Shown here one piece after another: positions 47,498-58,199 of a stretch of 64,000 nt of DNA. The stretch is from Steinernema hermaphroditum (taxonomy: Eukaryota > Nematoda > Chromadorea > Rhabditida > Steinernematidae). The notes below the pieces were generated by a model. The model ran no database searches. It was not told the DNA's origin and saw only the letters and a list, made by a program, of their open reading frames with translations. Both the position numbers and the translations under genes were made by a program. Where the stretch lies: the NCBI GenBank assembly GCA_030435675.1, contig CM059622.1, positions 10,974,001 through 11,038,000 of the forward strand, written 5' to 3'. Every line of letters starts with the position of its first letter. Positions within the stretch are counted from its first letter, which is position 1.

Positions 47498-47749
47498 ATG
47501 GATCGCGCAAAGCAGCAAATGGAACGTTATGCTAAGGACATCGAGGCGAACCTGAAAAGGCTGGCGGAGATTCGATTGGAGCGGCGTCAAGTTGAGAAGA
47601 TGCGGCGGCTCATTCTTCGGGAATACATGAAACTGGCCGCCCAAGCGAACGCCCGTAGGATCGAAGAGGAGATCGCGGAGATGAAGGATGAACTGGGCGA
47701 TCCAGCCTCTGAGACGAAGGAGCCCGAGGAGAAGAAGCCCAAAATGTGA
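47498..47749 (+). CDS. Small single-exon coiled-coil protein
   Basis: A single exon of 83 residues starting MDRAKQQMERYAKDIEANLK. Nearly the whole protein is one predicted helix with heptad-like spacing of Leu/Ile/Met/Ala among Arg, Lys and Glu, about residues 5-65. It ends in an acidic then basic tail (EPEEKKPKM). No membrane segment or signal is present. The upstream in-frame codons lack an ATG, so this start is the natural one. An AATAAA signal lies at 47792-47797. I do not recognise a family; a small subunit of a larger complex, or a cytoskeletal or chromatin-linked factor, would fit. It precedes the helicase gene in the same orientation by about 450 nt, so operon membership is possible but the distance is long. 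Confidence 0.7.
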   Translation: MDRAKQQMERYAKDIEANLKRLAEIRLERRQVEKMRRLILREYMKLAAQANARRIEEEIAEMKDELGDPASETKEPEEKKPKM

Positions 47750-48186
47750 TGTCCTATTAGTAGACTCCTCGCTGTTATCAATCGCTTCTTGAATAAACAC
47801 CTATAGTATTCTTTTTCGTCTTTGGGCACAAAAGACTTTTCTGAGTAACATTAGTTCATTTAGTGGGCATTTTATTTGCGAGGTAACGAAAAAACTGCGG
47901 TTTATACATATATATCGGCTGTTTTTAAGGCCTAGTTATACTCCACGGGGTAAGACGCACGCACGGGACAAAATATGATATGTTTTCATCACGCCTTGGG
48001 CAGCAAACCACAGAAGCATTCTTGAAACACGAAGATTGTAACTTCATCGTGGATCCCACCACGATCGCCCTTCCCGCGGCGACCATATCGCTCAAACCTC
48101 TCTTCGAGTGCAATAGAACTGGAAGAGTTCGGTTTCCGATAATTTTCTTCACGTTTTGAGCTTTTCTAACTTCGTTATCCTCTTCC

Positions 48187-48188
48187 AG
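48187..48188 (+). other. Probable spliced-leader acceptor of the helicase gene
   Basis: CTCTTCCAG ends at 48188, ten bases before the ATG at 48199, with no plausible donor exon upstream. It sets the helicase start codon. Confidence 0.55.
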
Positions 48189-48198
48189 GTGCTTGAAC

Positions 48199-50966
48199 AT
48201 GAACAGACGTGAACGGCGCGATCGCCAGTTCGGTCGGACGGGAGAAGATGACGAGGAAAAGATGGGCGAAGCGCTCCGAAAGCGCCGCCAGCAGAAGGCT
48301 GTAGCCAGAAAGAACCGCGCCCAGGCGGACAACAACGTGGAGAAGATTGTCCAGCAGTACACGCGATTCGAGACGGAAGATCCGGTGACTTTCCAGCTCT
48401 TCAAGGACTTCCCGCTCTCGCACCCAACGCAGCGTGGTTTGAAAGAGAACGACTTCACGAAACCGACCGAGATCCAGCAACAGACCTTGGCGCTGGCGCT
48501 CAAGAAGAACGACATCATCGGTGAGGCGAAGACCGGATCCGGGAAGACACTCGCTTTCCTCATTCCCGTAAGTTCCAGACCTATCCGCCTTGTAGACAGT
48601 CTGTGTCCGTTGTCTGTCAACAGTTGTCTGCCGTCGATGTTTGCGTTTGTTCTCTTTTTTGATTTTCCAGTTTTCAGCTCCTTGAATGTTTATGGAGAGC
48701 TCGTTGGTCCCGTAATGACGGCTTGGCCGCGTTGGTGATCACTCCCACGAGAGAGTTGGCCTTCCAGATCTTCCAAGTATTGAATAAAGTTGGGAAGGAG
48801 CACGAATTCTCCGCTTGTCTGCTGATTGGAGGTACAAATTCGGTTACTCTGAGATCAGCGATTGAGTGATGCTGTTTAGGAACTGATGTTGAGTTCGAGA
48901 AGAGTCGTATCGGACTAATGAACATCATTATTTGCACGCCTGGCCGCTTGCTGCAGCATATGGACGAGAACCCTTCCTTCAGCTGCGATCAGCTGCAACT
49001 GTTGGTCATTGACGAGGCGGACCGTATCCTTGATATGGGTTTCAAGACTCAGGTAGAGGCTCATTTACTATGCAATTCTGACTTGTCAATGATTCGCAGA
49101 ATAATCGCGAACAGATATTTTACCTCCATCCTTTAGATGAACGCCATTCTCGAAAATCTCCCTCCCAGCCGCCAAACACTGCTCTTCTCAGCAACCCAAA
49201 CAAAGAACGTCGAAGATCTCGCTCGGCTGGCCCTCCGCGATCCTGTTTACGTTTCTGTACACGAGAACGCCTCGAACTCCGTACCCGATCAACTCACGCA
49301 GAACTACTTCGTCGTTCCCGATGAGGACAAAATCAACATCCTGTGGTCGTTCCTGGCCAACAATAAGAGAAAGAAGACGCTCGTCTTCGTCTCGTCCTGC
49401 AAACAGGCGCGCTTTCTCACTGAAACCCTTCGCCACTTGCGGCCTGGACTTTCACTGCTCGGGCTGTGGGGCACTATGGCGCAAAATAAACGTCTTGAGG
49501 TCTTCGCGAAGTTCGATCAGAACACGAGAGGCGCGGCGTGCATCGCTACGGATGTCGCCTCGAGAGGCCTGGATTTTAAGAACATTGATTGGGTTCTGCA
49601 GCTGGATTGTCCAGCGGAGGTTGAGGACTACATCCACAGGTGAAAAGTCGGGATAGCAACGCTGACTAACTATTACGTTTCAGAGTCGGACGAACAGCTC
49701 GCATGAATAGAAAGGGAGAAGCAGCGCTTGTTCTCACCCCTTCCCAAGAGAAACCTATGCTTGAACGGCTTCGCAAGGCCAAAATCATTCTTGAAGAGCT
49801 TAGGTAAGTATTGCTACACGAGAACCTAGCAGGTTTAATTTATGTTTTCAGTGTTGACAAGAAAGAAGTGACCGACATTTCTAAGAAAATGCAAGCTACG
49901 ATCATTCAGTTCTCAAAGCTGAAGGAATACGCTCAAAGGGTAGGGTACTATATAATAACACTGGAAATGAGTTCATTTTTTTCGCAGAGTTTCGTCGCCT
50001 ACATCCGTTCTGTTTATCTAATGCGCTATAAGGATGTATTCGATGTTGAATCCATTGACTATACGGCCCTCGCCCGTTCATACGGCCTGGCCGACGCTCC
50101 AAGAGTGAGATTCCTGAAGCGTGCTCAGGCTCAGCAAGCGAAGAAAGAAAAGGCAGTGAAGAAAGAGAAGTCAACGAAGGAGCTCGTGGCTGCGCTGCTG
50201 AAGCAGAAGCCAGAAGATATCGAGGACACAGTGATAAAGTCAGAAGATGAAGACACTTTAGAGGACGAAGCAGCTGAATTTGCAGAATCTGACTCTGACG
50301 ACGACGTTTTGAAAGTCGCAAGGACTGACGTATTCAACGTGCTCCAGAAGCCTGGACCAGATGAGCCCGAGGCGCGTCGTCAACCAAAGGAGAAGAAGGT
50401 TTCGAAGAAGGAGATCATCAAGAAGGCTTTGCGGGCGGACCCAGGAGCGCTCCAACTCAACAAGAAGGTGTTCGACAGCGACGACGAACAGGAACCTGAA
50501 GTGAAGAAGGAGCTTGCTAATGTGGATGGCGAAGCTAAGTCGTTCGACATAGAAGAGGCCAAAAAGGAACTACGTGCAAAGAGAAATGCCGATCGATTGG
50601 AGTATAAGACAATCAGAAAGAGGGCCAAGAAGCAGGAGCAGGACAAGAAGAGGCAACGCGAAGAAGAAGGAAGTGACGAAGAACTCGATATGCAGGAAAG
50701 CGGCGATGAATCTGACAATGACATCGATACGTCCTGGCTTCCTGATCCGGATAGGCTGAAACAGGAAAGGGAAGAAGGAGGCTTCATCGATGACGATGAG
50801 CCCGATTTTGAAGAAGAGCCTGAAGTCAAAGAAGGTAGCCGTTCTTTCCAATTTTAATAATTCTGATAACCAAATTTCAGATGTCTTTACGAAAGCCAGT
50901 CGTAAGAGGAAACGTGAATCGATTGAAGATGCGGAAGCGAAAGCTCTCAAGTTGTTGGGATTATGA
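48199..50966 (+). CDS. ddx-10: DEAD-box RNA helicase, DDX10/Dbp4 type
   Basis: Eight exons in phase: 48199-48567, 48678-48831, 48880-49052, 49137-49639, 49684-49803, 49852-49939, 49988-50834 and 50881-50966, giving 779 residues. Helicase motifs in order: Q-motif region ([10 protein letters not shown]), motif I AKTGSGKT (110-117), motif Ia PTRELA (146-151), TPGR, motif II DEAD (219-222), motif III SAT (250-252), [11 protein letters not shown], and motif VI HRVGRTAR (399-406). All catalytic residues are present. The C-terminal extension is long, acidic/lysine-rich and ends [13 protein letters not shown], as in the Dbp4/DDX10 group. Family members act in the nucleolus on the small-subunit processome, releasing U14 snoRNA from pre-rRNA for early 18S processing. 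Exon 2 needs the second of two nearby acceptors (TTTTCAG at 48677); the first leads to a stop. UTP15 follows 147 nt after the stop. Confidence 0.93.
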
Positions 50967-51113
50967 GTGGTTCATTGTTATTGTTACGTTGTTGTTGATT
51001 TTGTTGTTAAAGAAATCTAGCGTCGCATTGTGTTCCAACGATGTGTTGCGGTTGTTGCCGTATGATATCTGATTTGGACTGTTTTGTGACTGCTCTGCTA
51101 CTTGTGTTTTTAG
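50967..51113 (+). other. Operon-type intercistronic region with trans-splice acceptor
   Basis: The 147-nt gap is T/G-rich, without an obvious AATAAA, and ends in CTTGTGTTTTTAG directly at the next ATG. Spacing and sequence are typical of nematode operon junctions, where cleavage of the upstream mRNA is coupled to SL2-type trans-splicing of the downstream one. No experimental support is available here. Confidence 0.65.
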
Positions 51114-52991
51114 ATGGCCGTCGCGTATAGGCCCCTTCAACCACTGAACGATGTGCGTACAGTTGAACGCCTCAACGATGACGCTCACTACTGGAGCAGA
51201 ATGAAGGTAAGGTTAGACGCACCGAGCTTTCGTTGATCCACATATTCCAGCAAATGTCCGTATTTCAAGAACCTGGAAATGTGAGCAGCACGGCTATCTC
51301 TCCGGTCGCTCCATTCAACATTGCTAACACCAGTAACCGGCAACTCTGCATCTACGATTCCACCATTTGCGAGCAGGTCGGGACCTTCACTCGCACAAAA
51401 GCTCCAATCTACGGATTGTCGTACCGTCACGATGGCGCTCTTCTTTGTACGTTATTCCTGTGTTGTGCTCATTCTACAGCGAACATTTCCAGCCATGGGA
51501 GGCGACGAAGGTTCTATCCGCATCTTCGACATGCTTCAGCAGTCGGAATCTCGTAGAAGAATCGCCATCCGTATGTACAAAGGCCACAACTGCCCAGTTC
51601 ACGTGACGAACTTCACTGCCAACGCGAGAAATGTCGTTTCCATGGCCGATGACGGTTCTATGCGGCTGTGGGACATCTCGATTGACCACTCTAAGCCGCT
51701 GCGGTCGATCGATGCTGCGCACACTGACCATATCCGTTGCGGAGCTACTTCGGAGACCAGCTCGCATCTCCTGTTGTCGGGTACGTGCAGAATTGGGTAG
51801 TTACGTTCAAACCTACCCGGATTGCAGGTAGTTACGATCACACCGTGAAACTCTGGGATTCAAGAAGCGAAACCGACAAGCCTATGGTGACGCTCGATCA
51901 CGGCCATCCAGTTGAGAAGGTGCTCTTCTTCCCGCACGACAATCTGATCGCCACCGCCGGAGGAAACGTTGTTCGAATATGGGATGTCGTCTCCGGAGGC
52001 AAGCAGCTGCATCTCTTCGAGAAACACCACAAGACGGTAGAAACTTCGCGAGTCTTCTACACTCACATCTCACTTTTTTCAGATCACCTCCATAGCTCTT
52101 TGCTCGAATTACACGCGCCTGATCACAGGCGGTATCGACCGTCGCATCAACGTCTTCAAGACGAACGAGGGCACCTTCGAGCACATCTACGGCATGACCA
52201 CTCCGGCGCCGATTCTGACTCTCGCCATCGCCAAAAACGACCAATGTATGGCCGTGGGAATGAACAACCTTCTCTCCATCTACCGCCACCAGCCGGAGAA
52301 ATCGAAGCATGTGCCCTTCATCCGTATCGATCAGAAGCTGCGCGCCCCTGCTCAAGGCGACGCCTCGGTAGTGCAGAAGACCAACGCTCCAACTCCTATG
52401 CAGTTCAACGCAGAGACGCGCGAGCGGAAGCTGGTCGAACTGACGGCACCGAAGCTCAATAGGCTCGGACTCGGGTCGCTCGATGTGCTTCTTAAGGCCG
52501 GAAAATACAACCAAGCCTTTGACAAGATGTTCATCGAGACAGACCTCCATTTTCAGCGGCCCGCTTTGATTGTAGCCGCCCTGAAGCAGCTGATCAACAA
52601 AGGAAAGCTGAGGAAGGTGCTGGCGGGCCGGAACGAAACCTCTCTTTTGCCCCTTCTGACCTTTGTGCGGAAACACTTCTACGTCACTGCCTTCTTCGAC
52701 GTGCTCTATGTCGTCGTCGATACGGTCACAACAATCTACGCCACCGAGTCAGTAGCGCCTGAAGTCGTCACGGCGTTGAAGAAGATCTCGAAGCAGATGG
52801 AGCAGCAACTACGCTTGCAGAAGGCGATGCGGGAGACCGTGGGATCTCTGGAGATGATCATCGAAGCGTCGCAGGCAGTCAAGGCGAAGGCCTATAACAA
52901 CAACAACGAGGATTCCATTTTTGGTGAAGTGATCGTATCGCCAATCCCTCTCTCATTAGCGGACGACGAGAAAAAGACAAAGGGGCAGTAG
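51114..52991 (+). CDS. utp-15: UTP15, WD-repeat subunit of the small-subunit processome
   Basis: Five exons in phase: 51114-51206, 51251-51446, 51493-51780, 51828-52036 and 52083-52991, giving 564 residues. The N-terminus (MAVAYRPLQPL...DDAHYWSRMK) matches the UTP15 pattern of a short segment before the propeller. WD repeats follow, with recognisable cores: GGDEGSIRIFD, VSMADDGSMRLWD, GSYDHTVKLWD, TAGGNVVRIWD and GGIDRRINVF. The C-terminal 200 residues form the helical UTP15 C-terminal region (LDVLLKAGKYNQAFDKM, LRKVLAGRNE). In yeast and human, UTP15 is part of the t-UTP/UtpA subcomplex that binds nascent pre-rRNA and supports rDNA transcription and 18S processing in the nucleolus. It follows the DDX10-type helicase in an operon-like arrangement. 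Exon 3 requires the acceptor at 51492 rather than an earlier CTACAG, to keep frame. An AATAAA signal lies at 53561-53566. Confidence 0.93.
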
Positions 52992-53786
52992 CTGTATGAA
53001 TTGTTTATGAAGTTGTTTTTGTTGTCAGATTGTTGTTATTGTTACGTTTGTTGTTGGGAGGCTCTGAAATGAACTTGTTACTTCCATAGGGTGGCCTTAG
53101 GTTGGGGATATTCCCGTTCGGTTGTGGGACGAAGAGTGTGGGGCAGTCGAATGCGTTGCGAAATGTGTGTAGACGAAAAAAAACGCTATCCCTGCCAGTA
53201 GCAATCATTTTGTTGTGGAAATCGTTGTGAAGCGGTTTGCCATTGTTTGCACTGTCTGTTTCGCAGACGGACACCGAACTGCCTCTCGGTGTGTTTGTAG
53301 ACAAAAGGCGTCTGGAGCGGTTCTTATCTTTTGCGGGACGTATCTCTGTCTAATGTCTCGCTGTCTCCATTTGTCTTTCTCCCTTTTAAGCACCTTCATT
53401 GGAGTTGTTAGAGGCGTTGTGAGAAGAATCGGTTTAATAGTCGCTAACTACAGGAGACTAATGATTACGGTAGTGTTTAGGGCATTGCACAATGAGGCTG
53501 TCGAGATTAATTGCACTTTATTTGAATGTTATTGCACATAAGGGAAATCGTGGGAGGTTAAATAAATAGCGTTGAAAGACACACGGTAGGGAGTAAGCGG
53601 GGAAGAGGGATCAAGCATGGGGCAGAAGGTGCATTAGGTCAAACATCACTCGGTGCCACTTTTGCCTCTGAAAACACAAATCTTATTCGAGTTCTGCCAC
53701 CCTGAAACATGTTGAACTTTTTATTACTTATTATGTTATTACGAATCGTTCAAATGCAAGTCGAAATGCGCTTAAATGCGAGTCGT

Positions 53787-56062
53787 TTAAGCAGGCGAGG
53801 CGTTCTTGAGTGGTTTGAGGAGCTCTCCCTCTTTGAGGCCGGTGGACGAACCTGTAGGAGAGCGGGCGAAAGGCGCGGCGACGCCTTCGCCGAAGAAGAA
53901 GAAGAACGCGTTGGTGAGGAAGAGGAGCGAGGCGTGCACGATGAAGACGATGGCCCATTCGCTGTGGGAGTTCGTCGGGGTCAGGCCGTAGACGATGTAA
54001 GGTACGGTAAGCATGGCCAGGCACATGATGAACTGAAAAAATCGTGCACAAGGGCGCTAGAAAATCCTCAATTTGGGTTCATAAGAATGTAGAGGGGTTT
54101 TTTGAGTTTTCGTTTTTTTTTGTTTTTCCTTGTTGTTTCTACCGTACCTGGACGTGGGCGTTGACGATCTGGCTGTAGTGTCTTCCGACGAGGGTAGCGC
54201 TCTTGAAGAATCCGCCCGTGTTGAAGCCGAGGACAGCGGCGCACGCAATAAGAAGACAAAGCGAGAGGAAAGGCGTCGAATCCGGGGCGATGGCGAGAAG
54301 AACCATGAAGCCACCCATGCCCATGAAGGCGACACTGTTGAAGATTCGGACCTAGAGGGACTCTACAGGTCTGTCAGGGGTGCGTGCTACCTTCGCGGTC
54401 TCCGACAAGAAGGTGATCTTGTCGCTCGTGATTCCAGCGATCATTTTCACGATGAACTGGAGCAGGGTGGGCAGAGCAGCAGCGATTCCGACGTTGACGA
54501 TGGGGTAGCCGAGGACTTGGCTGATGTAGGTGGGCGAGAAGACGACGACCATTTGGATGGCGTACATGTTGCCGATGGCGGCGATCCACACGGCCCACAC
54601 GCTGATCGACGAGTAGATGGCTTTCAAGGGGACCTGAAGAACTCAGCTATGTGACCACGCTTCTTGCCTACCCTGTGTTTCGTGTGCCGAGAGCGGCCAT
54701 CGATGACCTTTCCTTCCTGGATATGGCGAGTTTCCTTTAGGGTCACACACTTTGAGTCATGTGGAGTGTCTCTGAACGTTCATATTGAATCTGCGTGATT
54801 GTTTGCATCTCTTACCGATACATTGTCCACCAAAATACGGTCAGAACGGCCGTGATTCCAGCATGCACGTAGAAGACCGCTGCCCAGCCGAAGTCGGACA
54901 CGCAAAGGACTCCGGACATGGGCATGGTGATGACGGGAGCGAGCTAAATGTGCCATGTATGACAAGGTTCCAAAGAGGTAGGGTACCTGGATAAAGCTAG
55001 TGAGCGCTCCACTAAAAAGTCCGTTTTCAGTCAGAGCGGCCCACGAAGCTGTGATACTTCCTATCACGGGCATGCAGGCGGCGAATCCGATCCCCTGGAA
55101 GGCACGGGCGACGACAAACGGCACGAAGCCGAGGGCCGCAGCCGTGGGACACAGAGCCGTCGAGACGGTGGAGATGAGCATAACGATAGTGAAGGACTTG
55201 CGAGTGCCCAGGCGGTGGACACAACTACTGAAGGGGAAGATGGCGACGAGGGCGCCCACGGCGATGGCTCCGAACAGAGTGGAGCGCTCCGTGGAGGAGT
55301 AGTAGTGGTCAGCGGGCTTGTCGAGGACCTTGACGCGGCCGTGGATGACGCCCTTCCAGGTGATGTCCTTCAGCTCTATGTCCTCGATTCGCACTTTTTC
55401 CCAGTCGCTGACATTGCGTCCTCCGACGTCCATCTTTTGGATGTCGTCGAGGGTTCGAAGCTTCTCCAACATGTAGCTTTTCAGGTTGTTGATGGTCTCC
55501 ACGTTGAAACTCGTCAGGTTGAATCCTGAAGGGGACCGATTTCAAAGCGACATCCGAAGCCCTACCATTTTTGAGCTTTTGGAAGTCGATGTTCCTGGGG
55601 TCGAGCTTCTCGCCTATGTGCATCGCCGTCCGTTCACCCACTTCGACCATCACCTTCTTCAGAATTTTCCCAAACAACTCGGGATTGTGTTTGGCGAGGT
55701 CGAACGTTTGCCAGTTGAATCCGAAGGAGGAGTCGATGTCGATTCCAGGGAGGCTGAAGTCGGGAAGGAATGAGGGTTTCTTCGTTGTGGGAGCGTCGGG
55801 AAGCGACGGAAGATCGGGGATATCATCGGGAAACTCGAATTTGACGTCGTCGAACACATCTGAGGGGAAGAAGATCTGGGATAGAACAGAGGAGGGATGG
55901 AATACCGAGTCCCAAATCGATGGTGAAGTTCTCCCAGTGGAACTTCTCCTCCGTCATGCAGATGATGGTGAAATTCAGAGTGATGATGTTGGCGAGCATC
56001 ATCGACAAGCAGGCGGTCCCGAGGACCAGCACCACCATGCGGTAATTGCCCTCGAGAAGCAT
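53787..56062 (-). CDS. Major facilitator transporter, SLC17-like, with long first loop
   Basis: Eight exons in phase: 56062-55906, 55859-55566, 55525-54987, 54943-54816, 54771-54672, 54633-54391, 54351-54148 and 54032-53787, giving 636 residues. The first membrane segment (VVLVLGTACLSMMLANIITL) leads into NFTIICM, typical of nematode SLC17-type anion transporters. A loop of about 175 residues follows before the second membrane segment (about residue 228). It contains Asp/Pro-rich sequence, a helical region and possible N-glycosylation at NFT, NLT and NVS. The remainder has the usual MFS helices, including HRLGTRKS after helix 2, PFVVARAFQGIGFAACMP, MPMSGVLC, and a C-terminal half starting VPLKAIYSSISVWAVW. 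The substrate cannot be told from sequence; the family carries organic anions, phosphate or glutamate. The ATG follows an acceptor (ACTTTCAG at 56073), probably trans-spliced. AATAAA for this strand is at 53725-53720; UTP15 converges. Confidence 0.88.
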
Positions 56063-56072
56063 CGTTGCCTAT

Positions 56073-56074
56073 CT
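56073..56074 (-). other. Probable spliced-leader acceptor of the transporter gene
   Basis: On the minus strand ACTTTCAG precedes the start codon by ten bases and no upstream exon is evident. It supports the chosen start. Confidence 0.5.
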
Positions 56075-58126
56075 GAAAGTGGCGAGTTTGATGGTCACCC
56101 AGAGAGAACGATTAATGACAACTGCGACATTAGCATATTGCGTCAACATGCAGAACGCGAAATTTTGGTTTACGGTAGTCTCTGTGCAAGTCGATAGGCA
56201 GCACGAATTCGAATGCACGACTTCAATCTCATCAAACACGTAATAATCTGTTCTGTTTTCTGGCTGAGAGATGAGTAGTTCCACCCCATACTACCAAAAA
56301 AAACCTACCAGAGTGGTAGTCGTTAATACCTGTGGTATTCACTCTTATCCGGAACAGAAATGCTTAGGCGAAAAACGTAGAAGAAAACATTTAATTAGTG
56401 GTAGGACCGAGACAGCCTGGCGCAGTAATACTATCAATCAGAGTCCTAACATGTTTTCACCTAAACTCGCGCCAACTCAAGGTCGGTATCGGATTGTCAG
56501 ATAAATTAATTTAACATTTTGACATACGCGTTGGCGCCCACAACCCGTTTGTGATTTCTGTACGTAACATTCACGATTAGCGCCTCATTAGGGACTCCAT
56601 AAATCAATGATACCATGAATACTCAGAAAATGAAAGAGCACTCTCTAGCAGAGAGGATGGTATTTGGCGATGCGCACAGTCATAACGCAAACAGCCGCAT
56701 CACACTTGCGAGCGCCATGCTGCAGGTCGTTAGGACAGACAATAACTCATATCTGAACAGTGCCAACAACTGTCGCTTCCTCAAGTAAATGGCTTTTGGA
56801 GCTTTTCGCATCTATCAAGCGGAGTTTTGGGGTTAATAAAACTGAAAGTATTTTGTTGACTGTATTCTGGCAGAGAGCCTTGGCCATCGATCAGCCCCGA
56901 CGCGGAAAAACAGGAGAGAACTTGATTGGTGACTCAGAGTATAGCAGAGACATCACACTGTCATATTATTGAAAACGTCCAAACATAATAAGCCGTGTTT
57001 CATCAGGAATAATCCGAAAGTAGCAGAAATACTCTCGTGTTAAGGCTGAAGGTGTTTTATGAGAAATAATCCCTGAAGGCATGCAGCTAAGGCACCAGTT
57101 TCACAATACTTGAGATAAATACATACGGAGTTTATAGAGCTTATACTCAGTGCTCAAATTCACATCTGCACGATGAAAGTCGTTCTTCTAAACATGCTCA
57201 ACATTGAGCAAAGCTAAACCAATCAAAAATAGCAACTGTTGTAAAAAGAGACGGCTGGAACATGTCTAAAGGGCCTCTAAATACAAAAAATGCACAGATC
57301 ATATCAGAGACAAAATTAAGGTCAGTGAAATGAGCGAACATCAAAAATACAGCCTCCCCTCTCCAGAATCTAATTGGAACATCTCGGTGACTCACCTTCT
57401 CCCCTCATAATCACTCGAGCTTTACACAAAACGCCTGCAACCTCGCGACATGTGATCCTCCGTTTGCGTAAACAGATCAACAGCTTCCACCCCTGAACCG
57501 CCTCGAGCTGTAAAAAACAGACCACACTTCGACTTCAGGCCAGCCGAACGAGCATAAAAGTCCACAAACAGCGAGGCTGTAAACAACAGTCAGGCGGCGC
57601 ACCGTTTGACCTTGTGCAAATATTCACGAAGTGATAGGAAGGGAAATCAAGGGAGAGGTGCAAAACTGGTTTCCCAACCCGAGTGAACTCTCCGAAGGGC
57701 GCCGGCTGTTCTTTTCGATCGTGACAACGACAATTTCGCCTGCGGGGAGGGAGGACGCATGAAACAATCACTATCGCTAACAATCAAACGAGATAATTGG
57801 ATGTGCGGGCAGATAGGGACCGGGAGCCAGCGGGAAGGGGGATTGATTTATTGACGGAGTGTGCCCGAATTGAAACATGGAAGGAATGCGTGTGGAAGGA
57901 AGAGGAAAAGCGGCCGAAGATGGCATTGTGCAGATGATTATACAAAAAGTTGTGCTAGATACATTAGACGTTGCCTTTCACAAAGTGTGAGATGCTCAGG
58001 AGAGATGTTGGTTCACATTTTCCCCGTGTTCCACTAACATTTTATATGTGATGTATGCGGTGTATACTGATATGTTTAAGTAAAGGAAAATGACAAATGC
58101 ATCAAATGAAAAAGGGACAAAAAATT
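56075..58126. other. Intergenic region
   Basis: No supportable gene. All frames are short, and I recognise no repeat family or RNA. The 5' regulatory sequence of the transporter is expected in the first few hundred bases. Confidence 0.5.
58119..58126 (-). terminator. Polymerase III terminator of tRNA-Met
   Basis: On the minus strand the tRNA is followed after a few bases by a run of six T, the standard polymerase III stop signal. Confidence 0.75.
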
Positions 58127-58199
58127 TGCCCCGAGTGAGGATCGAACTCACGACCTTCAGATTATGAGACTGACGCGCTGCCTACTGCGCTATCGAGGC
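58127..58199 (-). tRNA. tRNA-Met (CAT), elongator
   Basis: Read on the minus strand, 73 nt fold into a full cloverleaf. Acceptor GCCTCGA pairs with TCGGGGC plus discriminator A. The D arm is GCGC...GCGC. The anticodon stem TCAG/CTGA carries the loop CTCATAA with anticodon CAT. The T arm GTGAG-TTCGATC-CTCAC is intact, giving a perfect B box. No intron is present. The sequence lacks initiator features such as an A1-U72 pair, so it is elongator methionine. A T6 run follows the 3' end on the minus strand (TTTTTT within about 10 nt), a normal polymerase III terminator. Confidence 0.95.

Noticed and set aside
47925..48620. 231-codon minus-strand frame
   Set aside because: Antisense to the first exon of the DEAD-box helicase, which carries motif I; no independent support.
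51882..52676. 264-codon minus-strand frame
   Set aside because: It is the antisense shadow of UTP15 exons 4-5, whose sense frame has WD repeats and correct splice phases.
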